Shown here piece after piece: positions 50,601-58,667 of a stretch of 61,634 nt of DNA. Below the pieces are notes generated by a model that was given only the letters and a program-made list of their open reading frames with translations, did no database searches and had not been told where the DNA came from. The stretch is from an uncultured Alphaproteobacteria bacterium (GTDB lineage: Bacteria > Pseudomonadota > Alphaproteobacteria > RF32 > CAG-239): NCBI GenBank assembly GCA_910580155.1, contig CAJTWX010000001.1, forward strand, positions 1 through 61,634, written 5' to 3'. Numbering within the stretch: the first letter of the stretch is position 1; each line of letters opens with the position of its first letter. A program made the position numbers and the translations under genes.

Positions 50601-53178
50601 CCAATAAATAGCTGTTTGGCGAGAAAAGGCCGGAAATCATTTGCTCGACTCCTCTGCCGCCCTCGCGTTCCAGTCCGGTCATAACTGCGGTTAAACGATA
50701 AGTGCCGCGATAGTGCCGGTTAAGGTTAATGTCAAACTGTGCCACGCCGTCTTTGCCCGTTTGTTGAGGAGTAAGCTCTTCCTCGATAGTCAGCCGTTGC
50801 CGGTCAGAAACAGCCGACGGGTCATAAAACTGATACCCCATATATTCGCCAAACTGAAAACGTGCGGGAACCATCCGGTAATATCCTTTAACGCCGTGTC
50901 CGTCTGCCGCCGTCCCGTAAAGGTTTGCCAAATCAGCTTTAAGCACAATATTGTTTGCCGTATTCCATCCTTTGCCGCCCCGTGGCTCAAAGGCAAGGCT
51001 GAGTTTCATCGTATCTGGCAGAAATTCCTCAACGTCAAAATCAATACTGTCGACATATTCTTCATAGTTTCCGGTGTTTTTATAAAGAGTGAGCGAATAT
51101 CTGCCCAGCGGTGCCGCAGCAGGCAGCGTATAAGATATCATATCAAGTCCGCCCGCAGCGGAAACAAAACTCTTCTGGCTCACAAGTTTCCAGTCAGCTG
51201 TCCGGATTTTGGCAATCAAAGGCAACCCCTCAGCCGGCTTCAGGTTTTCGAGCCGTGTCATAATGCCGAAATGGGCAGTTTCATTCGGTCGGTAAATGCC
51301 GCGGTCAGTGAATAAAAATGCCTTGAGCTTATCTTGTTTGCTGCTGGCATATTCCCCGCCGACATTATAGCGCGAATAGTCCAAAACCCTGTCGTTTTTC
51401 CATACCGGAATAAAACTCATATCTCCGTTAAGGGAAATTTTATAAGCCACGGCGCTTTTGTCATTTTTAAATTCTGCAAACGAGGGCAGGGCGGCCATTC
51501 CCTGATTATCCGTCACCGCCGACAAAACTGGCTGCCCGTTCACGCCGAGCACCTCAACCTTAGCTCCCTCCGCCGCTTCGCCTTTGGAGATGTTTGCAAC
51601 AAACAGATTATGGCTGCCGTCAGCATTGTCTTTGACAATCACGCCCAAATCTGTCACCATAATCAGTCGTGTGTCCGCCGGCGTCACTGTGTTGTTGCCG
51701 TCTTTTCCTTGCAGCGTAATCAAAAATACGCCGCTTTTGCCGTCCAGATAAGGCGTTAAATCAAGCGAAGAATACTTAAGTTCGCTCACGTCGTCGTTGT
51801 TAATCATCAGTTCTTTTTCAAAAATAGTGGCAATATTTTCTTCGCTAAAAGAATAGTTTTTGAAATAAGGAGTTGCAAAATCCCCGCCGGTCTGTGTCAC
51901 CAGATGGTTTAAATCATCCTCTGCTATTTTGGCAATTTTAACCTGCAGGGCAGGGACACCACGGGAAGAAAACGCCACGCTTCTTTGCGTTTGCAGCGGA
52001 ATAACCGCGCCGTCAAAACTGATGTTTGCTTCGCGCGGATAGTCTGCCGAGCGGATAACCTGCCGTACCGAAGCCAGCGGATACCCTTCTTTAGAGGTCA
52101 CACCCTCTTTAAGCAGTACCCGCAAAGCCGCATCCCGTTTGGGCAGATGGTATCTGAAAAAGCGGGTGTTCAGCCCTTCTTGTGCCGGCAGCGCCTCAAC
52201 ATCAAGCTTAACCCAGCGGGCTTTTTCCGTGTTGCTGTCCCTGAAAACACCGTAGCAGTTTTCTTTACAATAGGCAACCGTCACCCTGTCTTTCAGACTT
52301 TCATCATCAAGAGCAGCCGAAAAGGCAACGCCCACAACCTGCTCCGGCTCATTGTCCTCATTGCGGATAAGGCTTGCGGAAATGTCTTTAACCTTAAAAA
52401 AGGTACTGATACTGGGAATTGTTACTCTGGCAAGGGCAACCGGTTTGTCGTCATTGGCAATCGGCGTATTGTTATAAATATTTTTTACTTTATTTACCGA
52501 AATTATTGCAAAGTCGTCATTAACGCCGAGTTTAACCGGTTCAGAGATAACGTGCAGCATCGTGCCGCCGTTTTTAAGCGTATAGGTAAAGCCGTATTCC
52601 TTGCCGTGGATAGTTTTAATCTCTACCCCGTCTTTAATGCTCTCTTCCTTAACCGGATAGGTAAACTCAAACGATGCCGTAACCGATTTTTTACCGACAT
52701 CACGCGGATCTTCATAAAAATCTTTTGCCGTTCTGCGGGCTTCAAATTCTGGCGCACGGAATTTAAATGTCCGCTCTTTAACTTTTACCCCCTCTGCAAA
52801 AATATCCTCAGGCATCGTCACTTCATATTCCTGAGCCGGAATCCAGTTTTCCTGCGGTTTAAAAACCAACTGCGCGCCGGCAGAAAAACGCCACGAACCG
52901 GCGGTTTCGGGAACCATCTTAAAACCAACCAAACCTTTTTTGCCATATGCATATGGTGCGGCAACATTATGGTCAAAAAAAACATCCACACTGTCTGCCA
53001 CAGGCTTTCCGTCCACCGTATAATAAGCTCTGGGAGCAGAAATCATACTGATTTTTGCCTCGGTTATTTTCGTAGATTTAAAATACTCGTTATTGAAATA
53101 GGTCTGATAAGCCCATACCCCGCCGCCAATAACAATGGCTGCCGCCGCAATAACCGCCGCCCAAGTTGATTTTTTCAT
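47665..53178 (-). CDS. Bacterial alpha-2-macroglobulin (YfhM-like), thioester-containing
   Basis: 1837 residues. A single N-terminal membrane anchor (residues 6-27), no lipobox cysteine. The chain follows the bacterial A2M order: macroglobulin-like domains, a bait region, then a thioester domain with the CTEQ motif (C1413 and Q1416 form the thioester), a toroid of helices and a receptor-like domain. Such proteins trap foreign proteases in the periplasm. Co-occurrence with pbpC is the known A2M-PBP1C partnership for envelope defence and repair. The start at 53178 is supported by GGGGG upstream. Confidence 0.93.
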   Translation of the reverse strand: MKKSTWAAVIAAAAIVIGGGVWAYQTYFNNEYFKSTKITEAKISMISAPRAYYTVDGKPVADSVDVFFDHNVAAPYAYGKKGLVGFKMVPETAGSWRFSAGAQLVFKPQENWIPAQEYEVTMPEDIFAEGVKVKERTFKFRAPEFEARRTAKDFYEDPRDVGKKSVTASFEFTYPVKEESIKDGVEIKTIHGKEYGFTYTLKNGGTMLHVISEPVKLGVNDDFAIISVNKVKNIYNNTPIANDDKPVALARVTIPSISTFFKVKDISASLIRNEDNEPEQVVGVAFSAALDDESLKDRVTVAYCKENCYGVFRDSNTEKARWVKLDVEALPAQEGLNTRFFRYHLPKRDAALRVLLKEGVTSKEGYPLASVRQVIRSADYPREANISFDGAVIPLQTQRSVAFSSRGVPALQVKIAKIAEDDLNHLVTQTGGDFATPYFKNYSFSEENIATIFEKELMINNDDVSELKYSSLDLTPYLDGKSGVFLITLQGKDGNNTVTPADTRLIMVTDLGVIVKDNADGSHNLFVANISKGEAAEGAKVEVLGVNGQPVLSAVTDNQGMAALPSFAEFKNDKSAVAYKISLNGDMSFIPVWKNDRVLDYSRYNVGGEYASSKQDKLKAFLFTDRGIYRPNETAHFGIMTRLENLKPAEGLPLIAKIRTADWKLVSQKSFVSAAGGLDMISYTLPAAAPLGRYSLTLYKNTGNYEEYVDSIDFDVEEFLPDTMKLSLAFEPRGGKGWNTANNIVLKADLANLYGTAADGHGVKGYYRMVPARFQFGEYMGYQFYDPSAVSDRQRLTIEEELTPQQTGKDGVAQFDINLNRHYRGTYRLTAVMTGLEREGGRGVEQMISGLFSPNSYLLGYKADTQNNALSFLAQNSAHKIHLIAIDSNLQQIAAEDLVLKVYTNNETRVLTLLDNGTYGYQRTVRKVPVKTESFNITREGYDVVLDTATAGDYVLAVEEKGGKELLSLNYSVAGAANENFKEDKLQNLSLSLDKKEYTNGETIRVQIRAPFKGMGLLSIEQDKVYAYKWFKTNSKASVQEIQLPDGVAGNAYLNVAIARDITAEEIFDKPLSYGIAPFNISVAAYNLPIELSVPESVKPGEELKIGYKTPEDADIFLWGVNTGILQVSDYKLPSPLEFFIPKKALQVATRQILDLVLPDTKLALQLAAAGGGADAEDDVMLLKMLNPFARKQNKPAAFWSGLLKSRPEEQFFSYTVPDTFNGEMKIMAAGMNAGKFGAVEKSVLVRGDFALTLTGPLYAAPDDVFEAGAAVSNLIKGSGMAYKVRLSVLATDGLEILGENSRILEIDENGESSVSFKLKALNKLGAQTITFTAEAVDSPEQHTSMALETGIRPAVPFVTDVTAGKAARQVTLKNFVKEFYPYQRSQKVYASASPLILAKGLLQYLGKYPHYCTEQSVSKIFPAMVLLFKLPAEDAAAYINSKFVYDTYDDVLAKLIDRQKADGGFAMWGGTSLQSDKFVSVYALEFLTAAKKYGFNVPKGVYDGAIRFAKTVAAEEPDDENDTLAAYAAYVLTEAGEVTTNYLLNLENVLQRNCGDKWKSTLNGVYIAAGYQLLHNPKKALPLIKRYKFGWSDLSNARYIYIASKVFGGQNILNSVQDVEKLLQPLEKQDFNTISSAFAILALSEIGQNEAADDIRFDGAAAEQNGLYGAAEVTPAVMELKLAADKPFFYTVEQEGFAVNLPEKAVANGLQMAKKLKAPKGKTLNTLELGDEVTVEITVKNTSREYISNVALTDLLAGGVEIIRGSIESNDYLSHSEAREDRMLAYFDMGMRDTITVTYKVRVTAQGDFVVPAAYANAMYDPKISANTLPDRLVIE

Positions 53179-53299
53179 TTCTGCCCCCATATCTGAAAAT
53201 TAAGATTCTTTTAAACAAAGTGCATTTTTTTGCTTAAACAGTCAATTTTATATCCATACTGTAAACAATTTTTTTATTGTAAAACTTTTGAGATAGCTG

Positions 53300-53328
53300 T
53301 TGACAAAGTTTAAAATTTCAGGCACTAT
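53300..53328 (+). promoter_or_regulatory. Possible promoter for the Rossmann protein
   Basis: TTGACA at 53300-53305, 17-bp spacer, CACTAT at 53323-53328; the -10 is weak. The divergent A2M gene starts at 53178. Confidence 0.4.
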
Positions 53329-53362
53329 ATCTCTATATCGAAGTCCTTAAAAGGAGGGGAAT

Positions 53363-54061
53363 ATGGCAGAGGTTAAGGTATGTCTGGTAACGGGTGCGGC
53401 GAGTTTAATCGGGCAGCATATCGTTGCCGAATTGGTCGCGGCAAAACATAAGGTAATCGCGTTAGGTGACCCGAACGATACGTTTATGCCCGATGTTTTA
53501 ACCAAACGTCGGGTTAAAATCAATACAGCTCTGCCGGTCACCGCTGCCTCATTTAAAAAGCACGATGTCCAGTTTTGTTTTGGCGATATCAGTGATATAT
53601 CGTTTCTCGCCTCGGTTTTTTCAGGCGCAGTGCAAAATGAAATCAAGCTCGAATATGTGTTCCACCTTGCTGCAAACAAAGCGATTCAGAAAAGCGCACC
53701 TGCCGCATATCATCCGGAGTTTATCGCCACGGCAAACGTTTTGGATGTCGTACGCGCCTATTGGCAGGAGCATAAGGAAACCTTTAAGGGCTTTTTCTAT
53801 GCTGCCGAAAACAATGCCAAATCCGGCAAGGTAGAAACAATGCTCAATACAATACACGAAAAATCCGGCTTTCCCGCAGAGGTGTTCAAAGACGAGAATG
53901 TTCCGGTGGGGGCAGGGTATAAAGGGCGCACGTCGCTTGCCTCGCTCTATCGCGTCTTAACGCCGTTTACAATATCCAACAAATGGGAAAGCACTGACAC
54001 CGAAGACGGTTATATCAACCGTATCACCCGCGCTGTTACCCGCCTGATTGAAACATCTTAA
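53363..54061 (+). CDS. NAD(P)-binding Rossmann protein (epimerase-like)
   Basis: 232 residues. An N-terminal Rossmann fold (CLVTGAASLIGQHIVAELV, glycine pattern GxxxxxG) and an FGDIS adenine-loop segment are followed by a VFHLAANKA motif, as in NAD-dependent epimerases/dehydratases. The Y-x3-K catalytic pair is not evident in the expected place, and the protein is shorter than a full epimerase, so it may be a non-catalytic or divergent member. AGGAGG precedes the start. It is a single gene. Confidence 0.8.
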   Translation: MAEVKVCLVTGAASLIGQHIVAELVAAKHKVIALGDPNDTFMPDVLTKRRVKINTALPVTAASFKKHDVQFCFGDISDISFLASVFSGAVQNEIKLEYVFHLAANKAIQKSAPAAYHPEFIATANVLDVVRAYWQEHKETFKGFFYAAENNAKSGKVETMLNTIHEKSGFPAEVFKDENVPVGAGYKGRTSLASLYRVLTPFTISNKWESTDTEDGYINRITRAVTRLIETS

Positions 54062-54115
54062 AAGTAGTTTCAAATTTATAGCACATCATTGTGCCCCCCT
54101 CTCTCTTCTTGCGAG

Positions 54116-54149
54116 TCATTGCGAGGAACGAAGTGACGTGGCAATCTCA
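54116..54149. repeat. Dispersed hairpin repeat copy
   Basis: GTCATTGCGAGG...GTGGCAATCTC, full copy between convergent genes. Confidence 0.88.
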
Positions 54150-54194
54150 GCCCACAAGAGCATTCTCACCATAACCCGCGCATTGCGGTTCGGA

Positions 54195-55271
54195 CTATAA
54201 TCCGTTTCCGGCACGCTTGAAAGCCATAACTGCAGACATTTCCATCTCCGCCTTTTGTGCGCGAATAAGTTTGGCAATGTTTGAAACAGCCGTTTTTGCC
54301 ATATCAACTTCGCTGCGGCAGGGGGCATAAATCCCGTTTTCGTAACGATATTTCATATTTTGGTGAATCTTGTGAATTTGCATATTCAAAAGCATTATCT
54401 CTTCTTTGTTCAGCGGACGGTTTTCTTCCGCGGCAATTACCTCGCACACATTGTCAATATGCGGGTGTCGCGTGTCATACAGCAACTCATTATTGCGGTT
54501 GACCACCATCAAATCAACATTATCAGCATTTGCCTTTTGAAAAGTGCTGATTTTATTAATCATCTCGGGCAACATCCGTACCACGCGGCTGAAATATTCA
54601 TTCGAAACTAACCGCGGATAAAGCTCGTTGTTTTGAAAAATAATCTTGTCATAAAGCGTTGCGCTGCGATAGACGCTGCTCAAATACGCCACATCAGGAT
54701 TAACCGCCATATATACCGCGCAGGGCTTATAGCCGTGTTCAATCGCTTTTGCAGCATTGTCGGCAAACTCCACGCCGGCTCCCATAGACCCGACAGAGAG
54801 CACCGAACGCTGTCCGGACTGCAACGACAAATCTAAAATCCGCCGCACATAGTCAATCGTTACGCCCGCAAACTTTTCGCATTCGTCAATATGGCCGCCG
54901 CGCAAATGGTTAAATAAATTTGGAAAGAGGTTGCGGTGCTCGTCTTTGTCGATAATATTAAACGGCAAACAGTCCTCATCTTGGGCAAAACGCTCAATCA
55001 ACTTTTGCGTCATCACTGACTTTCCTGCACCGGGGTAGCCCCAATACACAACAAACCGCCGTCTTTTGGGCGGAACGCAATCATTGTTTTTTTCAATAAA
55101 TTTAGCAATGGCTCTGTCATAGTTCTTTTTTGCGCCGGTTTGCTCTTGTGCCAAAATTTCTTGCACTTCTTCTTCGCTGAAAGGCGTGTGTTCGCCACAG
55201 TTAAGATTATCTAAAAACAAAAGCAGGTCATCAGTTTTTTCAAGCAATTGTTGTTTGATTTCGTTTTTCAT
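54195..55271 (-). CDS. Zeta-toxin-like P-loop kinase, overlapping a HAD phosphatase
   Basis: 358 residues. Walker A is GYPGAGKSV near residue 95, in a zeta-toxin-type context (VVYWGYPGAGKSV, FNIIDKDEHRN). The C-terminal half is long and helical. The start overlaps the stop of the HAD phosphatase gene by one base (TAATG), so the pair is translationally coupled. A kinase plus phosphatase pair could handle nucleotides or nucleic-acid ends; no evidence beyond the pairing. No antitoxin-like gene is near. Confidence 0.8.
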   Translation of the reverse strand: MKNEIKQQLLEKTDDLLLFLDNLNCGEHTPFSEEEVQEILAQEQTGAKKNYDRAIAKFIEKNNDCVPPKRRRFVVYWGYPGAGKSVMTQKLIERFAQDEDCLPFNIIDKDEHRNLFPNLFNHLRGGHIDECEKFAGVTIDYVRRILDLSLQSGQRSVLSVGSMGAGVEFADNAAKAIEHGYKPCAVYMAVNPDVAYLSSVYRSATLYDKIIFQNNELYPRLVSNEYFSRVVRMLPEMINKISTFQKANADNVDLMVVNRNNELLYDTRHPHIDNVCEVIAAEENRPLNKEEIMLLNMQIHKIHQNMKYRYENGIYAPCRSEVDMAKTAVSNIAKLIRAQKAEMEMSAVMAFKRAGNGL

Positions 55272-55729
55272 TATTTATAATCCAATTCCTTAAGTTTACG
55301 GATGGTTTCTTCCGCCGAGGTGTGCAAAATGCCGATACCGCCCATTTCTTCCCAACGTTGAATGTTCGGTTCGCGGTCATCAATCAAAATATCTTTCGGT
55401 TTGCCGAAGTTTTGCTTGTCTTTGGAAAGGCAGCAGATAACGCCGTCTTCCTTACCATAGTGTTTTTTCATCCACAGCCGCTTTTCTTTTTCCGCCTTGT
55501 CATAGCCGTATGCCGGCAGTCCGGTCAAAATCTGAAAGCCGTGCTTGTTTAAGTGCTGCACCAGTTTGTCCGCATCATTAAGTTTCGGCAGGTTCAGCCA
55601 ATAGTTTTCTGTGTCCAGCACAATCTGCCACAGTTCTTCACGTGGCATCAGATAAGGCAAAACCCCGTGGTTGCGTTCAAATTCTTTATCAAAATCGACG
55701 AGCACGCCGTCCATATCGCAAAATATCAT
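55271..55729 (-). CDS. HAD-superfamily 5'-nucleotidase-like phosphatase
   Basis: 152 residues. HAD motif I is DMDGVLVDF at residue 5, motif IV is ILIDDR near residue 114, and a TGLPAYGYD segment fits the 5'(3')-deoxyribonucleotidase (NT5C) group. The start at 55729 has GGAGG upstream (the frame to 55762 does not). Stop overlaps the next start. It removes a phosphate from a nucleotide or similar small molecule. Confidence 0.87.
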   Translation of the reverse strand: MIFCDMDGVLVDFDKEFERNHGVLPYLMPREELWQIVLDTENYWLNLPKLNDADKLVQHLNKHGFQILTGLPAYGYDKAEKEKRLWMKKHYGKEDGVICCLSKDKQNFGKPKDILIDDREPNIQRWEEMGGIGILHTSAEETIRKLKELDYK

Positions 55730-55828
55730 AAAACCTCCATAATTTGAATACAACGCCATCATAGAAGAAGAAAAAACGCTTTTAAATGAAAATATTATTA
55801 CATAATGTTACAGCGTCTCTTTTCTCCG

Positions 55829-55848
55829 GTCATTGCAAGGAGAATCTC
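55829..55848. repeat. Short degenerate copy of dispersed repeat
   Basis: GTCATTGCAAGGAG joined directly to AATCTC: the middle of the repeat is deleted. Confidence 0.6.
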
Positions 55849-56656
55849 ACATTCTTTCCCTTTGCCCCAACCAGCCCAATACTACCGGATGCGCCTTATC
55901 GCCGAAAAACAATGCATTGTGGCTCAACTTGGGAATAACAGTAAAAGTTTTATCAGAAGATGGGGAAAGCTCATATAAATCTTTCCCGTGCTTGGGGGTA
56001 ATCAGCGTATCTTCCGCGCCGTGAATAATCAGAAGTGGCCCTTTATATGTTTTAACAAACCGGTAAGACGGCAGTTCGTATTTAAGCGCCGCAGTCGCCA
56101 GCGGAATGTTTTGTTCGCCGGCAACTTTTTTCAAAGAATAAAACGGTGCCGCCAACACCAAACCGCGGGCAGGGCGCTCTGCTGCCGCCGCCGAAGCAGC
56201 AGCTGTACCCATTGAATAACCATAAACAATAATATCATCGTGTCCGAGCGTTTTATGTAAAAAATCAAATGCCGCCTTGGCATCGCCGTAAAGTGATTCT
56301 TGTGTAAATTTGCCAGCCGTATTGCCAAACCCGCGGTATTCGCTCATATACACACTGTAGCCGCTGTTAAGATAAGGCTTCAAAGAAGGCGCAAACAAAG
56401 CAATCTGTCCCGAATTGCCGTGAAAAAAGAGCAAAGCCGGCTTGTCCGCATCGCCTTTGGCATACCATCCCATAATCGTGAGACCGTCCGCAGCCTTAAA
56501 CGGCTTTTCAACAAACTGCGGCAACCCTTTGTCGGCAGGGGAAATATACCCTTTGTCCGGAAACAGGTATAAATGCTGCTGTCCGCAATATAACACAATC
56601 GGATAAATCAGTGCCAAACCGGCCAAAGTCCCTAAAAATTCCCGCCAATATTTCAT
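55847..56656 (-). CDS. Membrane-anchored alpha/beta hydrolase (Bem46/ABHD13-like)
   Basis: 269 residues. An N-terminal hydrophobic segment (about 9-25, LGTLAGLALIYPIVLYC) anchors it. The hydrolase fold follows: FFHGNSGQ (oxyanion), YSMGT (nucleophile Ser) in VYGYSMGTAAA, acid in GAEDTL and His in LSHNALF. Substrate unknown, likely esters or thioesters in the periplasm. AAGGAG fits the start at 56656 with five bases, better than 56659. Confidence 0.87.
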   Translation of the reverse strand: MKYWREFLGTLAGLALIYPIVLYCGQQHLYLFPDKGYISPADKGLPQFVEKPFKAADGLTIMGWYAKGDADKPALLFFHGNSGQIALFAPSLKPYLNSGYSVYMSEYRGFGNTAGKFTQESLYGDAKAAFDFLHKTLGHDDIIVYGYSMGTAAASAAAAERPARGLVLAAPFYSLKKVAGEQNIPLATAALKYELPSYRFVKTYKGPLLIIHGAEDTLITPKHGKDLYELSPSSDKTFTVIPKLSHNALFFGDKAHPVVLGWLGQRERM

Positions 56657-56712
56657 CATTGCTCCTTTAAAAACTATCAGTTAATATAACCTTCACCACA
56701 ATAATGTCAAAC

Positions 56713-56751
56713 AAAAATCCCCGCCGCAACTGCAGCAGGGATTTTTTTAGA
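56713..56751. terminator. Bidirectional terminator
   Basis: AAAAATCCC and GGGATTTTTTT stem with a GC-rich middle, between the hydrolase gene and the gene ending at 56759. Confidence 0.75.
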
Positions 56752-56758
56752 GGAAAAG

Positions 56759-57310
56759 CTACTTGCGGGCAAATTTGCCGGTACGTTGCTTCTTTTGGCG
56801 TTTGGAACGCATCTCTCCTTCAAACGCCGGCAGCCACGGCACAAGCTCATTGTCAAACTTCATATTGACGCGCCAGCCGTGCTTGTCTTGCGGGTTGGGT
56901 TCACCGTTATGGCGTTCTTCGCGTTTGGCCATAAATTCGGCGATAGAAACGTAATCACTCATATCCGAGCACATACCGACGAGCGTTTTGCGGATATAAG
57001 TCATTCTTGGCATCAGTGACTGTGTCAGGAGGGCATTGACCGGCCCGTGAAATGTCACATTCGCACCATCGCCTTTTTTGTCTTCCACCAGATACACATA
57101 GCCGCGCACGGTAGTAAAATGTATCACATTGGGAAAAACCTTAACGGCAACAAAGTTTTCGGGATGTCCCGTTTCTCTGAGAAATGCCGGCTTTCCATTG
57201 GCATCATATTCCACGTCCCAGCGCTTGCCGTCACCTTTGCTGATTTTATACAGCAACACCTTCGTCGTTTGTGAAATCTCAAACTTGAAAAAACTTTCAT
57301 TTTTTTTCAT
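56759..57310 (-). CDS. Unknown 183-residue basic protein
   Basis: Not recognised. No signal peptide or membrane helix. A beta-rich middle is followed by a Lys/Arg-rich C-terminus (MRSKRQKKQRTGKFARK) that could bind nucleic acid. It lies next to the gene-remnant region, and is intact itself. No clear ribosome site. Confidence 0.68.
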   Translation of the reverse strand: MKKNESFFKFEISQTTKVLLYKISKGDGKRWDVEYDANGKPAFLRETGHPENFVAVKVFPNVIHFTTVRGYVYLVEDKKGDGANVTFHGPVNALLTQSLMPRMTYIRKTLVGMCSDMSDYVSIAEFMAKREERHNGEPNPQDKHGWRVNMKFDNELVPWLPAFEGEMRSKRQKKQRTGKFARK

Positions 57311-57700
57311 AACATAACAATTTTAATGATAATACAGGATTTTCTGCCAGTATAAAGAAAATAATTTAAGAATCAAGTACTATTTTTTTAATTTTGTCTA
57401 TTGATATCTGCTGAAAATGAGATTATAAACAGAACAAAACCGATTATTATGCTTTTAAAGCTACAATTATAAATGAATATTTTTCCGCCGCAGCTTTTGC
57501 ATTTCGCGCCGGAATCATAAATACCGCCTTACAGGCCGTACGAAAATGTAAAAAAAACATAAAGAAATAGCACTTAAAAACTAATTTTTTCATTTTGGCC
57601 CTCTTCCGCTGTGAAGCGTAAGGGGACTTTCTGTTAACACAATCAGTTTTCCTGCTGGTTCAGCTCCTGACCACCATACCGTTTAAGTTATGGTTGGCGT
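57311..57700. other. Gene-poor AT-rich stretch
   Basis: No intact gene. A short open frame (57430-57574, plus strand, ending INTALQAVRKCKKNIKK) follows a stop codon and has no start; it may be the tail of a lost gene. Around 57670-57690 ACCATA/TATGGT can form a small hairpin. On the minus strand 57598-57680 is open and reads WWSGAEPAGKLIVLTESPL; I do not recognise it. Confidence 0.4.
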
Positions 57701-58097
57701 GTGTCGGGAGAGAAAGATTTGACGAGTTGGAAGACCCCCGAAATCACAATCAACCGAGCTTTGGAAACATATCTTAAAAAAGGATATTCCGAAGCGTGGA
57801 CGGGAATGACCACCAAAGAATATAAACAGCTTAAAGGGTTAAAAAAGGAAAATTTGCGCGACAATATGACCAATATGGATCTGGTGCTGAATATGCTTGC
57901 AGAAGTCTCGGCAACCGAAATTTCACAAGCACAAAATCCAAAAGGATTATCTCAACACAAAAAAAGTTGCTCGTGTAGGCGGGAAAGTCGCCAATAAAGC
58001 CCGTAAGGAACTGGAAAGCCAAACAAGCAAAAAGGTCGTAACCGATAAAAATGCCAAAAAGTTGCATAAACAGATTGAAGAAAAGAAGGAAGAGTAA
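57701..58097 (+). pseudogene. BRO-type phage antirepressor, C-terminal remnant
   Basis: Two frames together read like the C-terminal part of BRO-family antirepressor proteins. The first frame (57701-57997) has INRALETYLKKGYSEAW joined to TGMTTKEYKQLKGLKKENL and then DNMTNMDLVLNMLAEVSAT. In relatives about 35 residues lie between GYSEAW and the TGMTTKEY equivalent, so an internal segment is missing. Near 57955 the match moves to the next frame (VARVGGKVANKARKELESQ) to the stop at 58097, a frameshift. The N-terminal Bro-N domain is not found. So this is a decayed prophage or mobile-element gene. Confidence 0.78.
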
Positions 58098-58322
58098 ATG
58101 GATTTAGCTGACGGTATTATAAAAATTTTTGAATTAGGACTTACTTTCTGGGGATGTTTAATAGCATATAAAGGGTTAAAAACTTGGCGTGAACAGGTTA
58201 TAGAAGCTCCTAAAATTGAATTAGCTCGCGAAATTATAGAACAATTTTATAAAATGCGGGATTTGGTTAAAAGAGTGAGATTTCCTGAAGTAGTTTGCTA
58301 TCCCGAATCTATCAAGAAATAA
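58098..58322 (+). pseudogene. Truncated small membrane protein
   Basis: The start abuts the stop of the BRO remnant. 74 residues: a membrane helix (LTFWGCLIAYKGL) followed by WREQVIEAPKIELAREIIEQFYKMRDLVKR, a pattern seen at the start of longer uncharacterised proteins. It ends within a few residues of where the minus-strand ATPase remnant begins, so the rest was probably lost at that join (about 58310). Confidence 0.5.
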
Positions 58323-58632
58323 TATAAGATTTACATCTGTAATTTTTAACTCTTTTGCCAAATCTGTTTCAGCTGTTTCGTCAATAATAATTTTTTTGGG
58401 GAAATCAGAAAATACGCAAGATATTTTGCATTGCTTGCAAAGATGTTCTATTTTACAAAAATCATTCACTGTTAATTCATATTCTTTTTCATTAAAAATG
58501 TATTCAAAACATCTAAAATGGAGGATTTTCCAGCATCATTCTTACCTATGAAAGCTGTTAAATCGTTAAATTCAATTATTGTAGCAAATTGATAGCCTTA
58601 TAATTTTCTAAAATTATTTTTTGTAGTCTCAT
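58312..58632 (-). pseudogene. Truncated, frameshifted AAA ATPase (RecF/OLD-like) N-terminus
   Basis: On the minus strand an ATG at 58632 (AAGGA upstream) begins MRLQKIILENYK. After a one-base shift near 58592 the match goes on as YQFATIIEFNDLTAFIGKND and the Walker A GKNDAGKSS, then DVLNTF. After another one-base shift near 58496 it continues as NEKEYELTVNDFCKIEHLC. This is the N-terminus of the AAA_15/OLD type of ATPase found in DNA repair and phage defence genes. Both shifts fit loss of one base from a short homopolymer (G3 and T6). The C-terminal part is absent. Confidence 0.75.
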
Positions 58633-58667
58633 CGTTAGTCCTTATAATCGTTAAATAATCTTCATCT

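Noticed and set aside
50713..51315. A 200-residue plus-strand frame inside the A2M gene
   Set aside because: Shadow of the A2M reading frame with no ribosome site or family pattern.
51985..53169. A 394-residue open frame on the plus strand opposite the alpha-2-macroglobulin gene
   Set aside because: It is fully antisense to a clear A2M gene, rich in Arg, His and Phe as expected of a shadow frame, and has no recognisable domain.
57430..57574. Short plus-strand frame ending INTALQAVRKCKKNIKK as a gene
   Set aside because: A stop codon lies directly before it and there is no usable start; at most a gene tail.
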